From Streptomyces echinoruber (GTDB taxonomy: Bacteria; Actinomycetota; Actinomycetes; Streptomycetales; Streptomycetaceae), in assembly GCF_014651135.1 (NCBI RefSeq), contig NZ_BMWH01000003.1, positions 131,708 to 195,707 on the forward strand: a stretch of 64,000 nucleotides of DNA, written 5' to 3'. Made by a program: the position numbers and the translations under genes. Under the pieces are notes generated by a model that ran no database searches, was not told the DNA's origin, and saw only the letters and a program-made list of their open reading frames with translations. Of this stretch, positions 28,677-37,796 are shown one piece after another. Numbering within the stretch: position 1 is the first letter of the stretch; the number at the start of each line of letters is the position of its first letter.

Positions 28677-30272
28677 ATGGACGTGATGCCGCTGCTGTTG
28701 CTGGTGGCGGGCAGTGCCGCGGTGGCCGCGGCGGCCCGTCGCACCCCGGTGCCGGCCCCCCTGCTGCTCGTCGCGGCCGGCCTGGCGGTCTCCTACGTCC
28801 CCGGGGTGCCCGGCTACACCCTCGCCCCGGACGTCGTGCTGCCCCTGGTGCTGCCCCCGCTGCTGTACACGTCGTCGATGGAGAGCTCCTACCTCGACCT
28901 GCGTGCCTACAAGCGACCGGTGGCGCTGCTGTCCGTCGGGTACGTGCTGTTCGCCACCGTCGTCGTCGGCTGGGCCGCCTATCTCGTCGTGCCGGGGCTG
29001 CCGCTGCCGGCGGCGCTGGTGCTCGGCGCGGTGGTGGCGCCGCCGGACGCGGTGGCGGCGACGGCGGTCGCGCGCCGGGTGGGGCTGCCGTCGCGGATCA
29101 CCACGATCCTGCAGGGGGAGTCGCTGCTGAACGACGCCACCGCGATCACCGCCTACAAGGTCGCCCTGGCCGCGGCGATCGGCGAGAGCACCACCTGGGG
29201 GGAGGGCATCGGCGAGTTCCTGCGCGCGGCGGTCGGCGGCGTCGGCGTCGGCCTGGTGCTCATGGCGCCCATCCACTGGCTGCGCACGCACGTGAAGGAG
29301 GCGCTGCTGCAGAACACCCTCTCCCTGCTGATCCCGTTCGTCGCCTACAGCGTCGCCGAGCAGATGCACGCCTCCGGTGTCCTGGCGGTCGTGGTCGTCG
29401 CCCTGCACCTCGGCCACCGCGCGTGGGAGGTCGACTTCGCCACCCGCCTCCAGGAGGAGGCGGTGTGGAAGATGGTCGCCTTCGTCCTGGAGTCCGCGGT
29501 GTTCGCCCTCATCGGCCTGCAACTGCCCGTCGTCCTGAAGGGACTGGGCGCCTACGACCCCGGCGAGGCCGCCTGGTACGCCTTCGTCGTCTTCCTGGTG
29601 GTCGTCGCGGCCCGGTTCGTGTGGGTCTACCCCAGCACCTTCGTGCCGCGGTTGGTGTCGCGGCACATCCGGGAACGCGAGGACAACCCCACCTGGCGGG
29701 GGCCGATCGTGACCTCCTGGGCGGGCATGCGGGGCGTGGTCTCACTCGCCATCGCCTTCTCCATCCCGCACACCGTGCACGGCGGCGGTCCCTTCCCGCA
29801 GCGCGACCTGATCCTCTTCCTGACCTTCACCACGGTCATCGGCACGCTCGTCGTGCAGGGCCTGACCCTGCCCCCGCTGATCCGCCTCCTGCGGTTCCCG
29901 GGCCGCGACCAGCAGGCGGCCACGCTCGCCGAGGCCAACGCCCAGGCACAGGCCTCCCTCGCCGCCCAGCAGCGCCTGGAGGAGCTCCTCGCCGACGAGC
30001 GCAACACCCTGCCGCCGCCGCTCGCCGACCGCCTCCGCGCCGTCGTGGAGTACCGCCGCAACGCCGTGTGGGAACGGCTCGGCCAGTCCAACCCGCGCAC
30101 CGGGGAGAGCGTCGACGACACCTACCGCCGCCTGTCCCGCCAGGTGATCGCCACCGAACGCGACGTCTTCGTCCGGCTGCGCGACCGCCGCTACATCGAC
30201 GACGAGATGCTCAGGACCCTGCTGCGCCGCCTCGACTTCGAGGAGGCGGCGGCGTACCGGGAGGCGACGTGA
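28677..30272 (+). CDS. Na+/H+ antiporter, CPA1 family
   Basis: A 531-residue membrane protein with about 12 helices. The ion-binding region A-P-P-D-A-V-A-A-T-A-V (about residues 121-131) carries the conserved Asp, and E-S-L-L-N-D-A-T-A lies at about 143-151; G-M-R-G-V-V-S-L-A matches the conserved later helix. The C-terminal 130 residues form a cytoplasmic helical tail. It probably exchanges protons for Na+ in pH or salt homeostasis, fitting the nearby stress sigma factor. Its last 62 bases overlap the convergent PLP gene. Confidence 0.92.
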   Translation: MDVMPLLLLVAGSAAVAAAARRTPVPAPLLLVAAGLAVSYVPGVPGYTLAPDVVLPLVLPPLLYTSSMESSYLDLRAYKRPVALLSVGYVLFATVVVGWAAYLVVPGLPLPAALVLGAVVAPPDAVAATAVARRVGLPSRITTILQGESLLNDATAITAYKVALAAAIGESTTWGEGIGEFLRAAVGGVGVGLVLMAPIHWLRTHVKEALLQNTLSLLIPFVAYSVAEQMHASGVLAVVVVALHLGHRAWEVDFATRLQEEAVWKMVAFVLESAVFALIGLQLPVVLKGLGAYDPGEAAWYAFVVFLVVVAARFVWVYPSTFVPRLVSRHIREREDNPTWRGPIVTSWAGMRGVVSLAIAFSIPHTVHGGGPFPQRDLILFLTFTTVIGTLVVQGLTLPPLIRLLRFPGRDQQAATLAEANAQAQASLAAQQRLEELLADERNTLPPPLADRLRAVVEYRRNAVWERLGQSNPRTGESVDDTYRRLSRQVIATERDVFVRLRDRRYIDDEMLRTLLRRLDFEEAAAYREAT

Positions 30273-31182
30273 CGTCGTCCCGCGCGGCCGCCTCCGGGAA
30301 CGGGCGGCCGGTGACGACGGCCGCGACCGTGCTGCCGCGCGCGAAGGCGCCCTCGTCGGCGAGGACGGTCAGGGCGTACAGCAGCTTGGCGACGTAGAGC
30401 CGCTCCACCGGCAGGCCGTGGCGCTGCTCGAAGTCGTCGGCGAAGGCGTGCAGCGCGGGGGTGGTGCGCGCGTATCCGCCGAAGTGGAAGCGTTCGTCGA
30501 GCCACCAGTGCCCGCGCGGGCCGCCGAACGCCCGCTGCTGCAGGGCCCCGACCTCGGCGGCCAGGAAACCGCCCCGGAGCACCGGCACGCCCAGCGCCCG
30601 CTGCCCCGGGCCGAGCCCCGCGGCCAGGCCCGCGAGGGTGCCGCCCGTGCCGCATGCCACGGCGACCACGTCGGCCCGCCCGCGCAGCTCCTCGCCCAGG
30701 CCCCGGCAGCCGCGCACGGCGAGCGCGTTGCTGCCGCCCTCCGGGACGACGTACGCCTCCTGCGCGTCCGCCGCCCGCAGCAGGGCCGCCAGCGTCTCCG
30801 GCTCCGTCTTGCGGCGGTAGACCGCCCGCTCGACGAAATGCAGCCGCATGCCGTCGGCCGCGCACCGGGCCAGCGACGGATTGAGCGGCCGTCGTGCCAG
30901 CTCCTGCCCGCGCACCACGCCGATCGTGGGCACGCCGAGAATGCGGCCCGCGGCGGCCGTGGCGCGCAGGTGGTGGGAGTACGCGCCGCCGAACGTCACG
31001 ATCGGCCGCCCGTTCGCCGCCCGCAGGTTCGGCACCAGCTTGCGCCACTTGTTCCCGACCAGTTCCGGATGGATCACATCGTCCCGCTTCAGCAGCAGCC
31101 GCAGGCCCCGGCGGGCGAAGCGGTCGTCCGCGACCTCCTGCAGGGGCGAGGGGAGACGGGGGCGGAGGGCGGGATGGGTCAC
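30211..31182 (-). CDS. PLP-dependent ACC deaminase/D-cysteine desulfhydrase-like enzyme
   Basis: A 323-residue fold-type II PLP enzyme. The PLP lysine lies in L-V-G-N-K-W-R-K-L, the family's G-N-K signature; F-G-G-A-Y-S-H-H provides substrate contacts and A-C-G-T-G-G-T-L-A-G the phosphate loop. The family deaminates 1-aminocyclopropane-1-carboxylate or desulfurates D-cysteine; which applies here is not clear. GTG 31182 is the first plausible start. The 3' end overlaps the antiporter gene tail-to-tail by 62 bp. Confidence 0.85.
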   Translation of the reverse strand: MTHPALRPRLPSPLQEVADDRFARRGLRLLLKRDDVIHPELVGNKWRKLVPNLRAANGRPIVTFGGAYSHHLRATAAAGRILGVPTIGVVRGQELARRPLNPSLARCAADGMRLHFVERAVYRRKTEPETLAALLRAADAQEAYVVPEGGSNALAVRGCRGLGEELRGRADVVAVACGTGGTLAGLAAGLGPGQRALGVPVLRGGFLAAEVGALQQRAFGGPRGHWWLDERFHFGGYARTTPALHAFADDFEQRHGLPVERLYVAKLLYALTVLADEGAFARGSTVAAVVTGRPFPEAAARDDVTSPPGTPPPPRSRGGAAGS

Positions 31183-31211
31183 CCTGGCATTGTCGCCGGT
31201 GACGGCGGGCG

Positions 31212-31802
31212 TCACTTCAGGCGGTCGCGGATCCGCGCGCGCAGCCACGCCATCGTGAAGCCGCGCGGGTCGACCTTGCCCGGCTGCCACTCCAGGTGGC
31301 CGATGACCGACCGTTCCGTCCACCCGTGGTGGCGGCAGATCGCGGCGGAGACCTTCTCGACGGCCGCCAGCTGGGCCTCGGGCCAGGGATCGTGGCCGTC
31401 GCCGAGGTTCTCGCACTCGAAGCCATAGAAGTGGCGGTTGCCGTCGGTGCTCGCCTCGTTGTCGTGCGGCAGCGTCTTCTCCGCGATCACCGCGCGCAGG
31501 ACGTCGTCGTCGCCGAGGCCGGCGTGGTTGGCGCGGCCGTAGCCGACCAGGTGCACCCGGCCGTCCTTGGTGATCACTCCGTGGCACAGGGGACCGGGCA
31601 GGTCCGGGTGGCCGGTGCGGCACAGCTCCACCGTCCGCTCCTCGCCCCGGGTCGCCGTGTGGTGGATCATCACGCCGTGCACCGGACCCCAGGGCCCCTT
31701 GTGGTTGCGGTTGTGGTGCCGCCAGTCGCCGACCTCGACGACCGTGACACCCGCGGCTCTCAGACTCGACAGGAACGCGCCCGCGGACATGGGTGGGGCC
31801 AT
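31212..31802 (-). CDS. N-acetylmuramoyl-L-alanine amidase (Amidase_2/PGRP type)
   Basis: A 196-residue zinc amidase that cleaves the glycan-peptide bond of peptidoglycan. Zinc ligands are visible as the His of I-H-H-T-A and, in V-I-G-H-L-E-W-Q-P-G-K-V-D-P, His and Asp. There is no signal peptide or binding domain, so the protein may act in the cytoplasm, leave by another route, or derive from a phage endolysin. ATG 31802 is used; an internal ATG lies four codons later. Confidence 0.88.
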   Translation of the reverse strand: MAPPMSAGAFLSSLRAAGVTVVEVGDWRHHNRNHKGPWGPVHGVMIHHTATRGEERTVELCRTGHPDLPGPLCHGVITKDGRVHLVGYGRANHAGLGDDDVLRAVIAEKTLPHDNEASTDGNRHFYGFECENLGDGHDPWPEAQLAAVEKVSAAICRHHGWTERSVIGHLEWQPGKVDPRGFTMAWLRARIRDRLK

Positions 31803-32101
31803 GGCCGCCTCCTTCGGGATGTGGCCGGGACGGCCGCCCGGACGCGGCCGACTCCGGAAGGTGTGCTTGTACCGGGAGCGGACGGTGCGGGACCAGTCGT
31901 TCGGACCGTGTGCGAGCCGATCCGGTCATCCGGCGCACGGCGGGCGGCCGTTGCCGGAGTCCACGACTGCCCGGCCGAGCGAAGATCCAATCCCGCTCTT
32001 TTGTGTAATAGCACCGGCACACAGCGTGATGGAAGGCTGATTCCCGCACACCGGTGCGCGAAGCGGACGCGCCGGTGCACGTATGGGAGGGCGATTTCCT
32101 G

Positions 32102-33508
32102 ATGTCGGTGGGCGAAGAGATCCGCACGGAACAGCAGCGGTCACAGCAGAGCCTCGGCACCGCGGCCGCGCGCAACCTGGCCACCACGACCAAGTCCGTG
32201 CCGCAGATGCAGGAGATCAGCTCCCGCTGGCTGCTGCGCATGCTGCCGTGGGTGAACGTCCAGGGCGGCACGTACCGGGTGAACCGCCGGCTGACCTACG
32301 CGGTCGGCGACGGCCGGATCACCTTCGTCAAGACGGGCGACCGGGTCGAGGTCATCCCCGCGGAGCTGGGCGAACTGCCGGCCCTGCGGTCGTACGAGGA
32401 CGAGGAGGCGCTTTCCGAGCTCGCCCGGCGCTGCCGCCGGCGGGAGTTCGGCCCCGGCCAGGTCATCGCCTCCTCCGGCAGCCGGGCCGACGAGGTCTAC
32501 CTGCTGGCGCACGGCAGGGTCGAGAAGCTCGGCACCGGCCCCTACGGCGACGACCAGGTCCTCGGCGTCCTGGCCGACGGCGCCTACTTCGGCGACCAGG
32601 CGCTCCTGGACGAGAACCCCGTCTGGGAGTACACGGTCCGCACGGACACCGCCTGCACCGTGCTGGTGCTGTCCCGGCAGGACGTGGAGCAGGTCGCCGA
32701 ACGCACCGACTCGCTGCGCGAGCACCTGCAGCGGCGGCGCTCCGATCCGGGGGAGCGCACCAACAGGTACGGCGAGAAGGAGATCGACCTGCTGTCCGGC
32801 CACAGCGGCGAACCGGACATCCCGCACACGTTCGTCGACTACGAGGCCCGGCCACGCGAGTACGAACTCGGCGTCGCCCAGACCGTCCTGCGCGTCCACA
32901 CGCGCGTGGCCGACCTGTACAACCAGCCGATGAACCAGACGGAGCAGCAGCTCAGGCTCACCGTCGAGGCCCTGAAGGAGCGCCAGGAACACGAACTGAT
33001 CAACAACCGCGACTTCGGCCTGCTGCACAACTGCGAGTACGACCAGCGCCTCCAGCCCCACGACGGCGTGCCCGGCCCCGACGACATGGACGAGCTGCTC
33101 AGCCGGCGCCGCGGCACCAGGCTGTTCCTCGCCCACCCGCGCGCGATCGCCGCGTTCGGCCGGGAGCTCAACCGGCGCGGACTGGTCCCGGAGACCGTCG
33201 ACATCGCCGGCAACCGCATCCCCACCTGGCGGGGAGTGCCCCTCTTCCCCTGCAACAAGATCCCGATCAGTGAGGCCCGGACCAGCTCCATCATCGCCCT
33301 GCGCACCGGGGAGGAGGACCAGGGCGTGATCGGCCTGCGGGCCGCCGGAATCCCCGACGAGATCGAGCCGAGTATCTCGGTGCGGTTCATGGGGATCAAC
33401 GAGCAGGCGGTCATCGGCTACCTGGTGACGGCGTACTTCTCCGCCGCGGTCCTCGTGCCCGACGCGCTCGGCGTGCTGGAGAACGTCGAGATCGGCCGCC
33501 GGCGATGA
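32102..33508 (+). CDS. Family 2B encapsulin shell protein with cyclic-nucleotide-binding domain
   Basis: A 468-residue HK97-fold encapsulin. Residues about 1-100 begin the shell domain ([13 protein letters not shown]). A cNMP-binding-like domain is inserted at about 105-205 ([15 protein letters not shown] and G-D-Q-A-L-L-D). The shell resumes with P-H-T-F-V-D-Y and ends in the family tail ([18 protein letters not shown]). Family 2B shells assemble nanocompartments around isoprenoid enzymes. ATG 32102 follows GGGAGGG. A polyprenyl synthase gene follows 124 bp downstream and is the probable cargo. Confidence 0.88.
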   Translation: MSVGEEIRTEQQRSQQSLGTAAARNLATTTKSVPQMQEISSRWLLRMLPWVNVQGGTYRVNRRLTYAVGDGRITFVKTGDRVEVIPAELGELPALRSYEDEEALSELARRCRRREFGPGQVIASSGSRADEVYLLAHGRVEKLGTGPYGDDQVLGVLADGAYFGDQALLDENPVWEYTVRTDTACTVLVLSRQDVEQVAERTDSLREHLQRRRSDPGERTNRYGEKEIDLLSGHSGEPDIPHTFVDYEARPREYELGVAQTVLRVHTRVADLYNQPMNQTEQQLRLTVEALKERQEHELINNRDFGLLHNCEYDQRLQPHDGVPGPDDMDELLSRRRGTRLFLAHPRAIAAFGRELNRRGLVPETVDIAGNRIPTWRGVPLFPCNKIPISEARTSSIIALRTGEEDQGVIGLRAAGIPDEIEPSISVRFMGINEQAVIGYLVTAYFSAAVLVPDALGVLENVEIGRRR

Positions 33509-33632
33509 CACCGAACGCCCGCCTCCGGTGTCCGCGCCCGCGGCAGTGGGTAGACCACCTGGGCGAACGAGCCGTCACCACAGAGCGAACGCCACCGTCC
33601 GCGGACGTTTCGAAGGGGACGAGGGGGATTCC

Positions 33633-34844
33633 ATGGCCGAGTCCATGACGGGCACCACGCAGCGCACCGCCGCGCCCCACAGCCTCCCGCGGACCCGCCG
33701 GACCGCTGCCCCGGCACCGGCGAGCGGCACCGGAGCCCCGCCCGCCGGGACACCCGGACGCCCGCCGGGACCCGGGGGCGAGCAGTCGGCTTCGGGAGAC
33801 GGCGGCGGGCGGGAGGCGGAACAGGTGCTGCGACAGGCCCGAGCGGTGGTCGACCCCGAACTGCGGGCGGCCCTGGGCACCCTGCCCGGACCGGTGCGCC
33901 GCACCGCGCTCTACCACTTCGGGTGGGAGGAGGCGGACGGCACGCCCGCCGCGGGCAACGCCGGCAAGGCGATCCGCCCGGCGCTCGTCCTGGCCGCGGC
34001 CGACGCCCTCGGCGGGGCCCGGGCCCGCACCGGCGCCGTCCGGGCCGCCGCGGCGGTCGAACTGGTCCACAACTTCACCCTGCTCCACGACGACGTGATG
34101 GACCGGGACACCACCCGCCGACACCGGCCCACCGCCTGGACGGTGTTCGGGGAGAACGCCGCCATCCTCGCCGGGGACGCCCTGCAGGCGCTGGCCCTGC
34201 GGCTGCTCGCCGAGGACCCCCGCCCGGCGTCGGCGGCGGCCGCGGCCCGCCTCGCCGACTGCGTGGTGGAGCTGTGCGCCGGCCAGCAGGCGGACACGGC
34301 CCTGGAGCGGCGCGACCCCACCGGGGTCGCCCTGGACGAGGTGCTCGCCATGGCCGAGGCCAAGACCGGCGCACTGCTGGGCTGCGCCTGCGCCCTGGGC
34401 GCGCTGTGCGCCGGGGCGTCCGCCGACCAGGTCGCGGCACTGGACGCGTTCGGCCGTCAGGCCGGGCTCGCCTTCCAGCTCATCGACGACGTGATCGGCA
34501 TATGGGGCGACCCCGGCCGCACCGGCAAGCCGGCCGGTGCCGACCTCGCCGCCCGCAAGAAGTCGCTGCCCGTGGTCGCCGCGCTCACCTCCGGCACCCC
34601 GGCCGCCGCCGACCTCGCCGAGCTGTACGCGGCCCCGCCCGCCGCGGGGCGGGCCGAGGACCCGGACACGGTGGCCCGGATGGCGCTGGCCGTGGAGCGG
34701 GCGGGCGGCCGGGACTGGGCCCAGACGCAGGCGGCCGACCGGATGGCCCGCGCGGTGGACGCCCTGGCCGGTGCCGTCCCGGATGCCGACGCGGCGGGCG
34801 GTCTGCTCGCCCTCGCCGAGTTCGTCACCCGCCGCACCGGGTGA
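33633..34844 (+). CDS. Polyprenyl diphosphate synthase, probable encapsulin cargo
   Basis: A 403-residue all-helical prenyltransferase that would condense isopentenyl diphosphate with an allylic diphosphate. The first Asp-rich motif is D153-D-V-M-D157; the second is D285-D-V-I-G-I-W-G-D293, with K-S-L-P-V after it. The N-terminal about 65 residues are disordered and rich in Pro, Ala, Gly and Thr, as in cargo proteins carrying an N-terminal targeting segment for family 2 encapsulins. ATG 33633 follows GAGGGGGA. Product chain length is unknown; Met and Ala near the motif do not settle it. Confidence 0.88.
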   Translation: MAESMTGTTQRTAAPHSLPRTRRTAAPAPASGTGAPPAGTPGRPPGPGGEQSASGDGGGREAEQVLRQARAVVDPELRAALGTLPGPVRRTALYHFGWEEADGTPAAGNAGKAIRPALVLAAADALGGARARTGAVRAAAAVELVHNFTLLHDDVMDRDTTRRHRPTAWTVFGENAAILAGDALQALALRLLAEDPRPASAAAAARLADCVVELCAGQQADTALERRDPTGVALDEVLAMAEAKTGALLGCACALGALCAGASADQVAALDAFGRQAGLAFQLIDDVIGIWGDPGRTGKPAGADLAARKKSLPVVAALTSGTPAAADLAELYAAPPAAGRAEDPDTVARMALAVERAGGRDWAQTQAADRMARAVDALAGAVPDADAAGGLLALAEFVTRRTG

Positions 34845-35040
34845 CCCCGGCCGGCCCATGACCCCGGAACCCCCGGGACCGGGCGGCTCCTGACCCCGCC
34901 CGGTCACCAGGGTTCCGGCTCGCGGGTCCCGCACTTCCCCACGGTGTGCGGGGCCCGCGCCCTTCCCTTCGCTGCCCGAAGCCCCACCGATAGGCTCAAC
35001 TCCCGTACCGCACAAGCTGTTTGAGGGGAAGGGCAGAAGG

Positions 35041-35718
35041 ATGGGCGTGGGGATCCGGACGGCGGGGGAGAGCGACCGGGAGCTGGTCGTGCGGCTGCTG
35101 GACGAGGCGTTCCAGGACGACCCGGTGAGCAACTGGGTGTTCCCGGGGGCGGAGTACCGGCGCCGGGTGCACCACCGGCTGATGGCCGCGTTCACCGACG
35201 CGGTGCTCGCCGACGGGTGGATCGACGTCACGGAGGACGGCTCGGCCTGCGCCCTGTGGCTGCCGTACCCGGCCGCGGACCACTCCGCCGGCCCGCGGGA
35301 GGACACCGAGGGCAACCAGGCCGACGGGCACGGCGGACACGGTGGGAACGACGGGAACGACGGGAACGACGGGAACGACGAGGCCGTGCAGTTGCGGAAG
35401 GCCGTCGACCCGGAGAACGAGCGCGTGGAGTGGATCGCCCGGCTGATGGCGAAGGAGCATCCCACCGACCGGGCCCACGCGTACCTGTGGATGATCGCCG
35501 TGGCGCCGGACCGGCAGAGCGAGGGCCTGGGCACCGCGCTCATCCGGCGCGTCCTGGACCGCTGCGACCGGGAGGGCCTGCCCGCGTACCTGGAGGCGAG
35601 CAGCGCCCGCAGCACGAAGCTGTACGAGCGTCTCGGCTTCGCCTTCACCGGCCGCACCCTCGACCTGCCGGACGGCCCCCGGATGTGGCCCATGTGGCGC
35701 GAGCCGCGGACCCGTTAG
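35041..35718 (+). CDS. GNAT-family N-acetyltransferase
   Basis: A 225-residue acetyltransferase. The acetyl-CoA loop region reads D-R-Q-S-E-G-L-G-T-A-L-I-R-R (about residues 158-171) with Y-E-R-L-G-F following. An insertion in the middle is encoded by a 9 bp tandem repeat giving four G-N-D units (about 35343-35381), which may vary between strains. The ATG follows GAAGGGCAGAAGG. Substrate unknown. Confidence 0.85.
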   Translation: MGVGIRTAGESDRELVVRLLDEAFQDDPVSNWVFPGAEYRRRVHHRLMAAFTDAVLADGWIDVTEDGSACALWLPYPAADHSAGPREDTEGNQADGHGGHGGNDGNDGNDGNDEAVQLRKAVDPENERVEWIARLMAKEHPTDRAHAYLWMIAVAPDRQSEGLGTALIRRVLDRCDREGLPAYLEASSARSTKLYERLGFAFTGRTLDLPDGPRMWPMWREPRTR

Positions 35719-35792
35719 CCGCCTCGGCGCCCACGCGCCGGCACCCCGGCGCATCCCGCGCGCCCGGCCGGCGCCCGCCCTACCCTGGGGGC

Positions 35793-36017
35793 ATGGACGG
35801 CGAAGAACACGCCTGCCCCGTCTGCGGGCGGCCCGTCGCCACGGTCGTCCGGCGGCACAAGACCCTGGGCGTCTGGGTGCCGGTGTGGGGGCCGGGCCCG
35901 TGCCGGAACCCCGAGTGCGCGGCGTTCGCCGAGGAGGACGCCGGAACCGCGCCGGCGGACCGGACCGGCGGGACACGGGCGGAGGAAATCGACGGCACGC
36001 GGGCGGAGGGGACCTGA
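35793..36017 (+). CDS. Small zinc-ribbon-like protein
   Basis: A 74-residue protein with C-P-V-C near the N-terminus and C-R-N-P-E-C about 25 residues on, a likely four-Cys zinc site, then an acidic/Thr-rich tail with repeated T-R-A-E-E/G. No recognised family. Codon use is typical of the neighbours, which favours a real gene. It lies between an acetyltransferase and a VOC protein without sharing their strand order. Confidence 0.65.
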   Translation: MDGEEHACPVCGRPVATVVRRHKTLGVWVPVWGPGPCRNPECAAFAEEDAGTAPADRTGGTRAEEIDGTRAEGT

Positions 36018-36098
36018 GCCGGGCGGCGGCCGTACCGCCGTCCGGCACCGCCGCGCGACCGTGAGCGGGGGCGCGTGCCTCCCGCCTCCCGCCCGCCG

Positions 36099-36527
36099 TC
36101 AGCCGCGCGGCCGCTCCACGAACCGCAGCAGGTTGCCCGCCGGGTCCCGGAACGCGCAGTCCCGCACCCCGTACGGCTGGTCCATCGGCTCCTGCACCAC
36201 CTCGCCCCCGGCCTCCCGCACCCGCGCGTACAGGGCGTCGCAGTCGGCGGTGGCGAAGATCACTCCGCGCAGCATGCCCTTGGCCAGCAGCCGCGCCATC
36301 GCCTGCCGGTCGGCGGGGGAGGCGTCCGGACTGGCGCCGGGCGGCTCCAGCACGATCTCCACGTCCGGCTGCAGGGGCGAGGCGACGGTCACCCACCGCA
36401 TCCCCTCGAACGCGACGTCGTTGCGCACCTCCAGGCCCAGGGTGTCGCGGTAGAACGCGAGCGCCTTGTCGTGGTCGTCGACGGCGACGAAGCACTGGGC
36501 GAGTCTCAGATCCGTCTGTGGTTCCAT
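36099..36527 (-). CDS. VOC-family (glyoxalase/bleomycin-resistance-like) protein
   Basis: A 142-residue protein with the paired beta-alpha-beta-beta-beta modules of the vicinal oxygen chelate fold. Module 1 (C-F-V-A-V-D-D-H-D-K-A-L-A-F-Y-R-D-T-L-G-L-E-V) and the closing F-R-D-P-A-G-N-L-L-R-F-V-E are typical. It may be a metal-dependent lyase/dioxygenase or a small-molecule binding protein. It lies 9 bp after an AraC-type regulator on the same strand, a common pairing. Confidence 0.88.
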   Translation of the reverse strand: MEPQTDLRLAQCFVAVDDHDKALAFYRDTLGLEVRNDVAFEGMRWVTVASPLQPDVEIVLEPPGASPDASPADRQAMARLLAKGMLRGVIFATADCDALYARVREAGGEVVQEPMDQPYGVRDCAFRDPAGNLLRFVERPRG

Positions 36528-36536
36528 GGCCCCAAC

Positions 36537-36959
36537 CTATGTCCGCCGCAACCGTTTCGGCCGGGTGTACGTCCGTGCCACGCACGGCGGGATCGCCGTG
36601 CCGGCCTCGTGCGAGCGGGCCCGGTAGGCGCTCGGGGTCTCACCGACCAGCTCGGTGAACCGGGAGCTGAACGAGCCCAGCGAGGTGAAGCCGACGGCCA
36701 GGCACACCTCCGTCACGGTCAGGTCGCCGCGCCGCAGCAGCGCCTTGGCCCGCTCGATGCGGCGGGTCATGAGGTAGGCGTAGGGCGTCTCGCCGTAGAC
36801 GGCGCGGAAGGTGCGCTGGAAGTGGCCCGGTGACATGAGTGCGGTACGGGCGAGCGCGGCGATGTCCAGCGGTTCGGCGTACTCGCGGTCGATCCGGTCA
36901 CGGGCCCGCCGCAGCCGGACGAGGTCGGCCACGGGCACTCGGTCCCCAGATGTCGTCAT
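36537..36959 (-). CDS. AraC-family regulator (single DNA-binding domain)
   Basis: A 140-residue protein made up almost entirely of the AraC/XylS double helix-turn-helix (I-A-A-L-A-R-T-A-L-M-S-P-G-H-F-Q-R-T-F and E-V-C-L-A-V-G-F-T-S-L-G-S-F-S-S-R-F). There is no ligand domain. ATG 36959 begins the M-T-T-S-G-D segment. It forms a two-gene unit with the downstream VOC gene, which it probably controls. Confidence 0.88.
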   Translation of the reverse strand: MTTSGDRVPVADLVRLRRARDRIDREYAEPLDIAALARTALMSPGHFQRTFRAVYGETPYAYLMTRRIERAKALLRRGDLTVTEVCLAVGFTSLGSFSSRFTELVGETPSAYRARSHEAGTAIPPCVARTYTRPKRLRRT

Positions 36960-37053
36960 CCGCACAGCATCACACGGCCGGGGGCGCGGACGCGACGGGT
37001 CCCGGCGCACGCGCCGACGCACGCGCCGGCGTCCGTCCCGACGCCCGGACACC

Positions 37054-37133
37054 GCGGACGACACAGGGACCCCGCGAACGATGACGGGACCCCGTGAGCG
37101 ACGAAGGGGCCCCGCGGACGACGAAGGGGCCCG
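37054..37133. repeat. Four tandem 20 bp repeats
   Basis: Four adjacent 20 bp units (starting 37054, 37074, 37094, 37114) of the form GCGNACGANGANGGGNCCCC. They fill part of the 294 bp gap between the AraC gene start and the sodN end. No gene is seen in this gap. The repeats may hold the AraC promoter or operator, or be neutral slippage. Confidence 0.75.
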
Positions 37134-37253
37134 GGCGGAGATCACGAGGATCACCGCCCGGACCCCTGCGCAGGTCCCCACGGCCCGCCGGCCGGCCGGT
37201 CCGCGATGATGCACCGATCGCCGAGGGCCGGTCAGCGGGTCACGACCACGGGC

Positions 37254-37649
37254 TCAGGCCTTCTTCGTCTCCCAGAAGATCTTGTCGATCTGGGCGATGT
37301 AGTCCAGGGCCTTCTGGCCGGTGGCCGGGTCGGTGGAGGCCTTGGCGGCCGACAGCGCCTTGAGGGTGTCGTTCACCAGCTGGTGCAGCTCCGGGTACTT
37401 CTCGAAGTGCGGGGCCTTGAAGTAGTCGCTCCACAGCACGGAGACGTGGTGCTTCGCGAGCTCCGCACGCTGCTCCTTGATGACGGCGGCACGCGCCTGG
37501 AAGTGCGGGTCGTCGTTGGCGCCCATCTTCTCCTGGATCGCCTTCACCGACTCGGCCTCGATGCGGGCCTGGGCCGGGTCGTAGACGCCGCAGGGCAGGT
37601 CGCAGTGGGCGCTGACCTTCACCGTGGGGGCAAACAGGCGGGAAAGCAT
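37254..37649 (-). CDS. sodN: Nickel superoxide dismutase precursor
   Basis: A 131-residue precursor; the 14-residue leader (M-L-S-R-L-F-A-P-T-V-K-V-S-A) is removed to expose the nickel hook H-C-D-L-P-C-G-V-Y, in which His1, Cys2 and Cys6 of the mature protein bind nickel. The remaining 117 residues form the four-helix bundle. It disproportionates superoxide in the cytoplasm when nickel is available and is known to be induced by nickel with the Nur regulator. Divergent from sodX, which encodes its processing enzyme. Confidence 0.98.
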   Translation of the reverse strand: MLSRLFAPTVKVSAHCDLPCGVYDPAQARIEAESVKAIQEKMGANDDPHFQARAAVIKEQRAELAKHHVSVLWSDYFKAPHFEKYPELHQLVNDTLKALSAAKASTDPATGQKALDYIAQIDKIFWETKKA

Positions 37650-37796
37650 GGAGCATTCCTTCCTCGTGATCGTCTTCTCAGGTGGGACATTACTCCCTGG
37701 GAGACCTGTTTTGGCGGGTGCCCCCCGGGGCTTAGGACAAAAGTCCGGGGTGAGACTGGGACTGTGGCGGAACGAACACCGGGGAGGTGCCGGGTG

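Noticed and set aside
31212..31802. Prophage remnant suggested by the amidase
   Set aside because: No holin, integrase or structural phage gene adjoins it; the encapsulin next door has an HK97 fold but belongs to family 2B with a cNMP insertion and an enzyme cargo, not a phage capsid.
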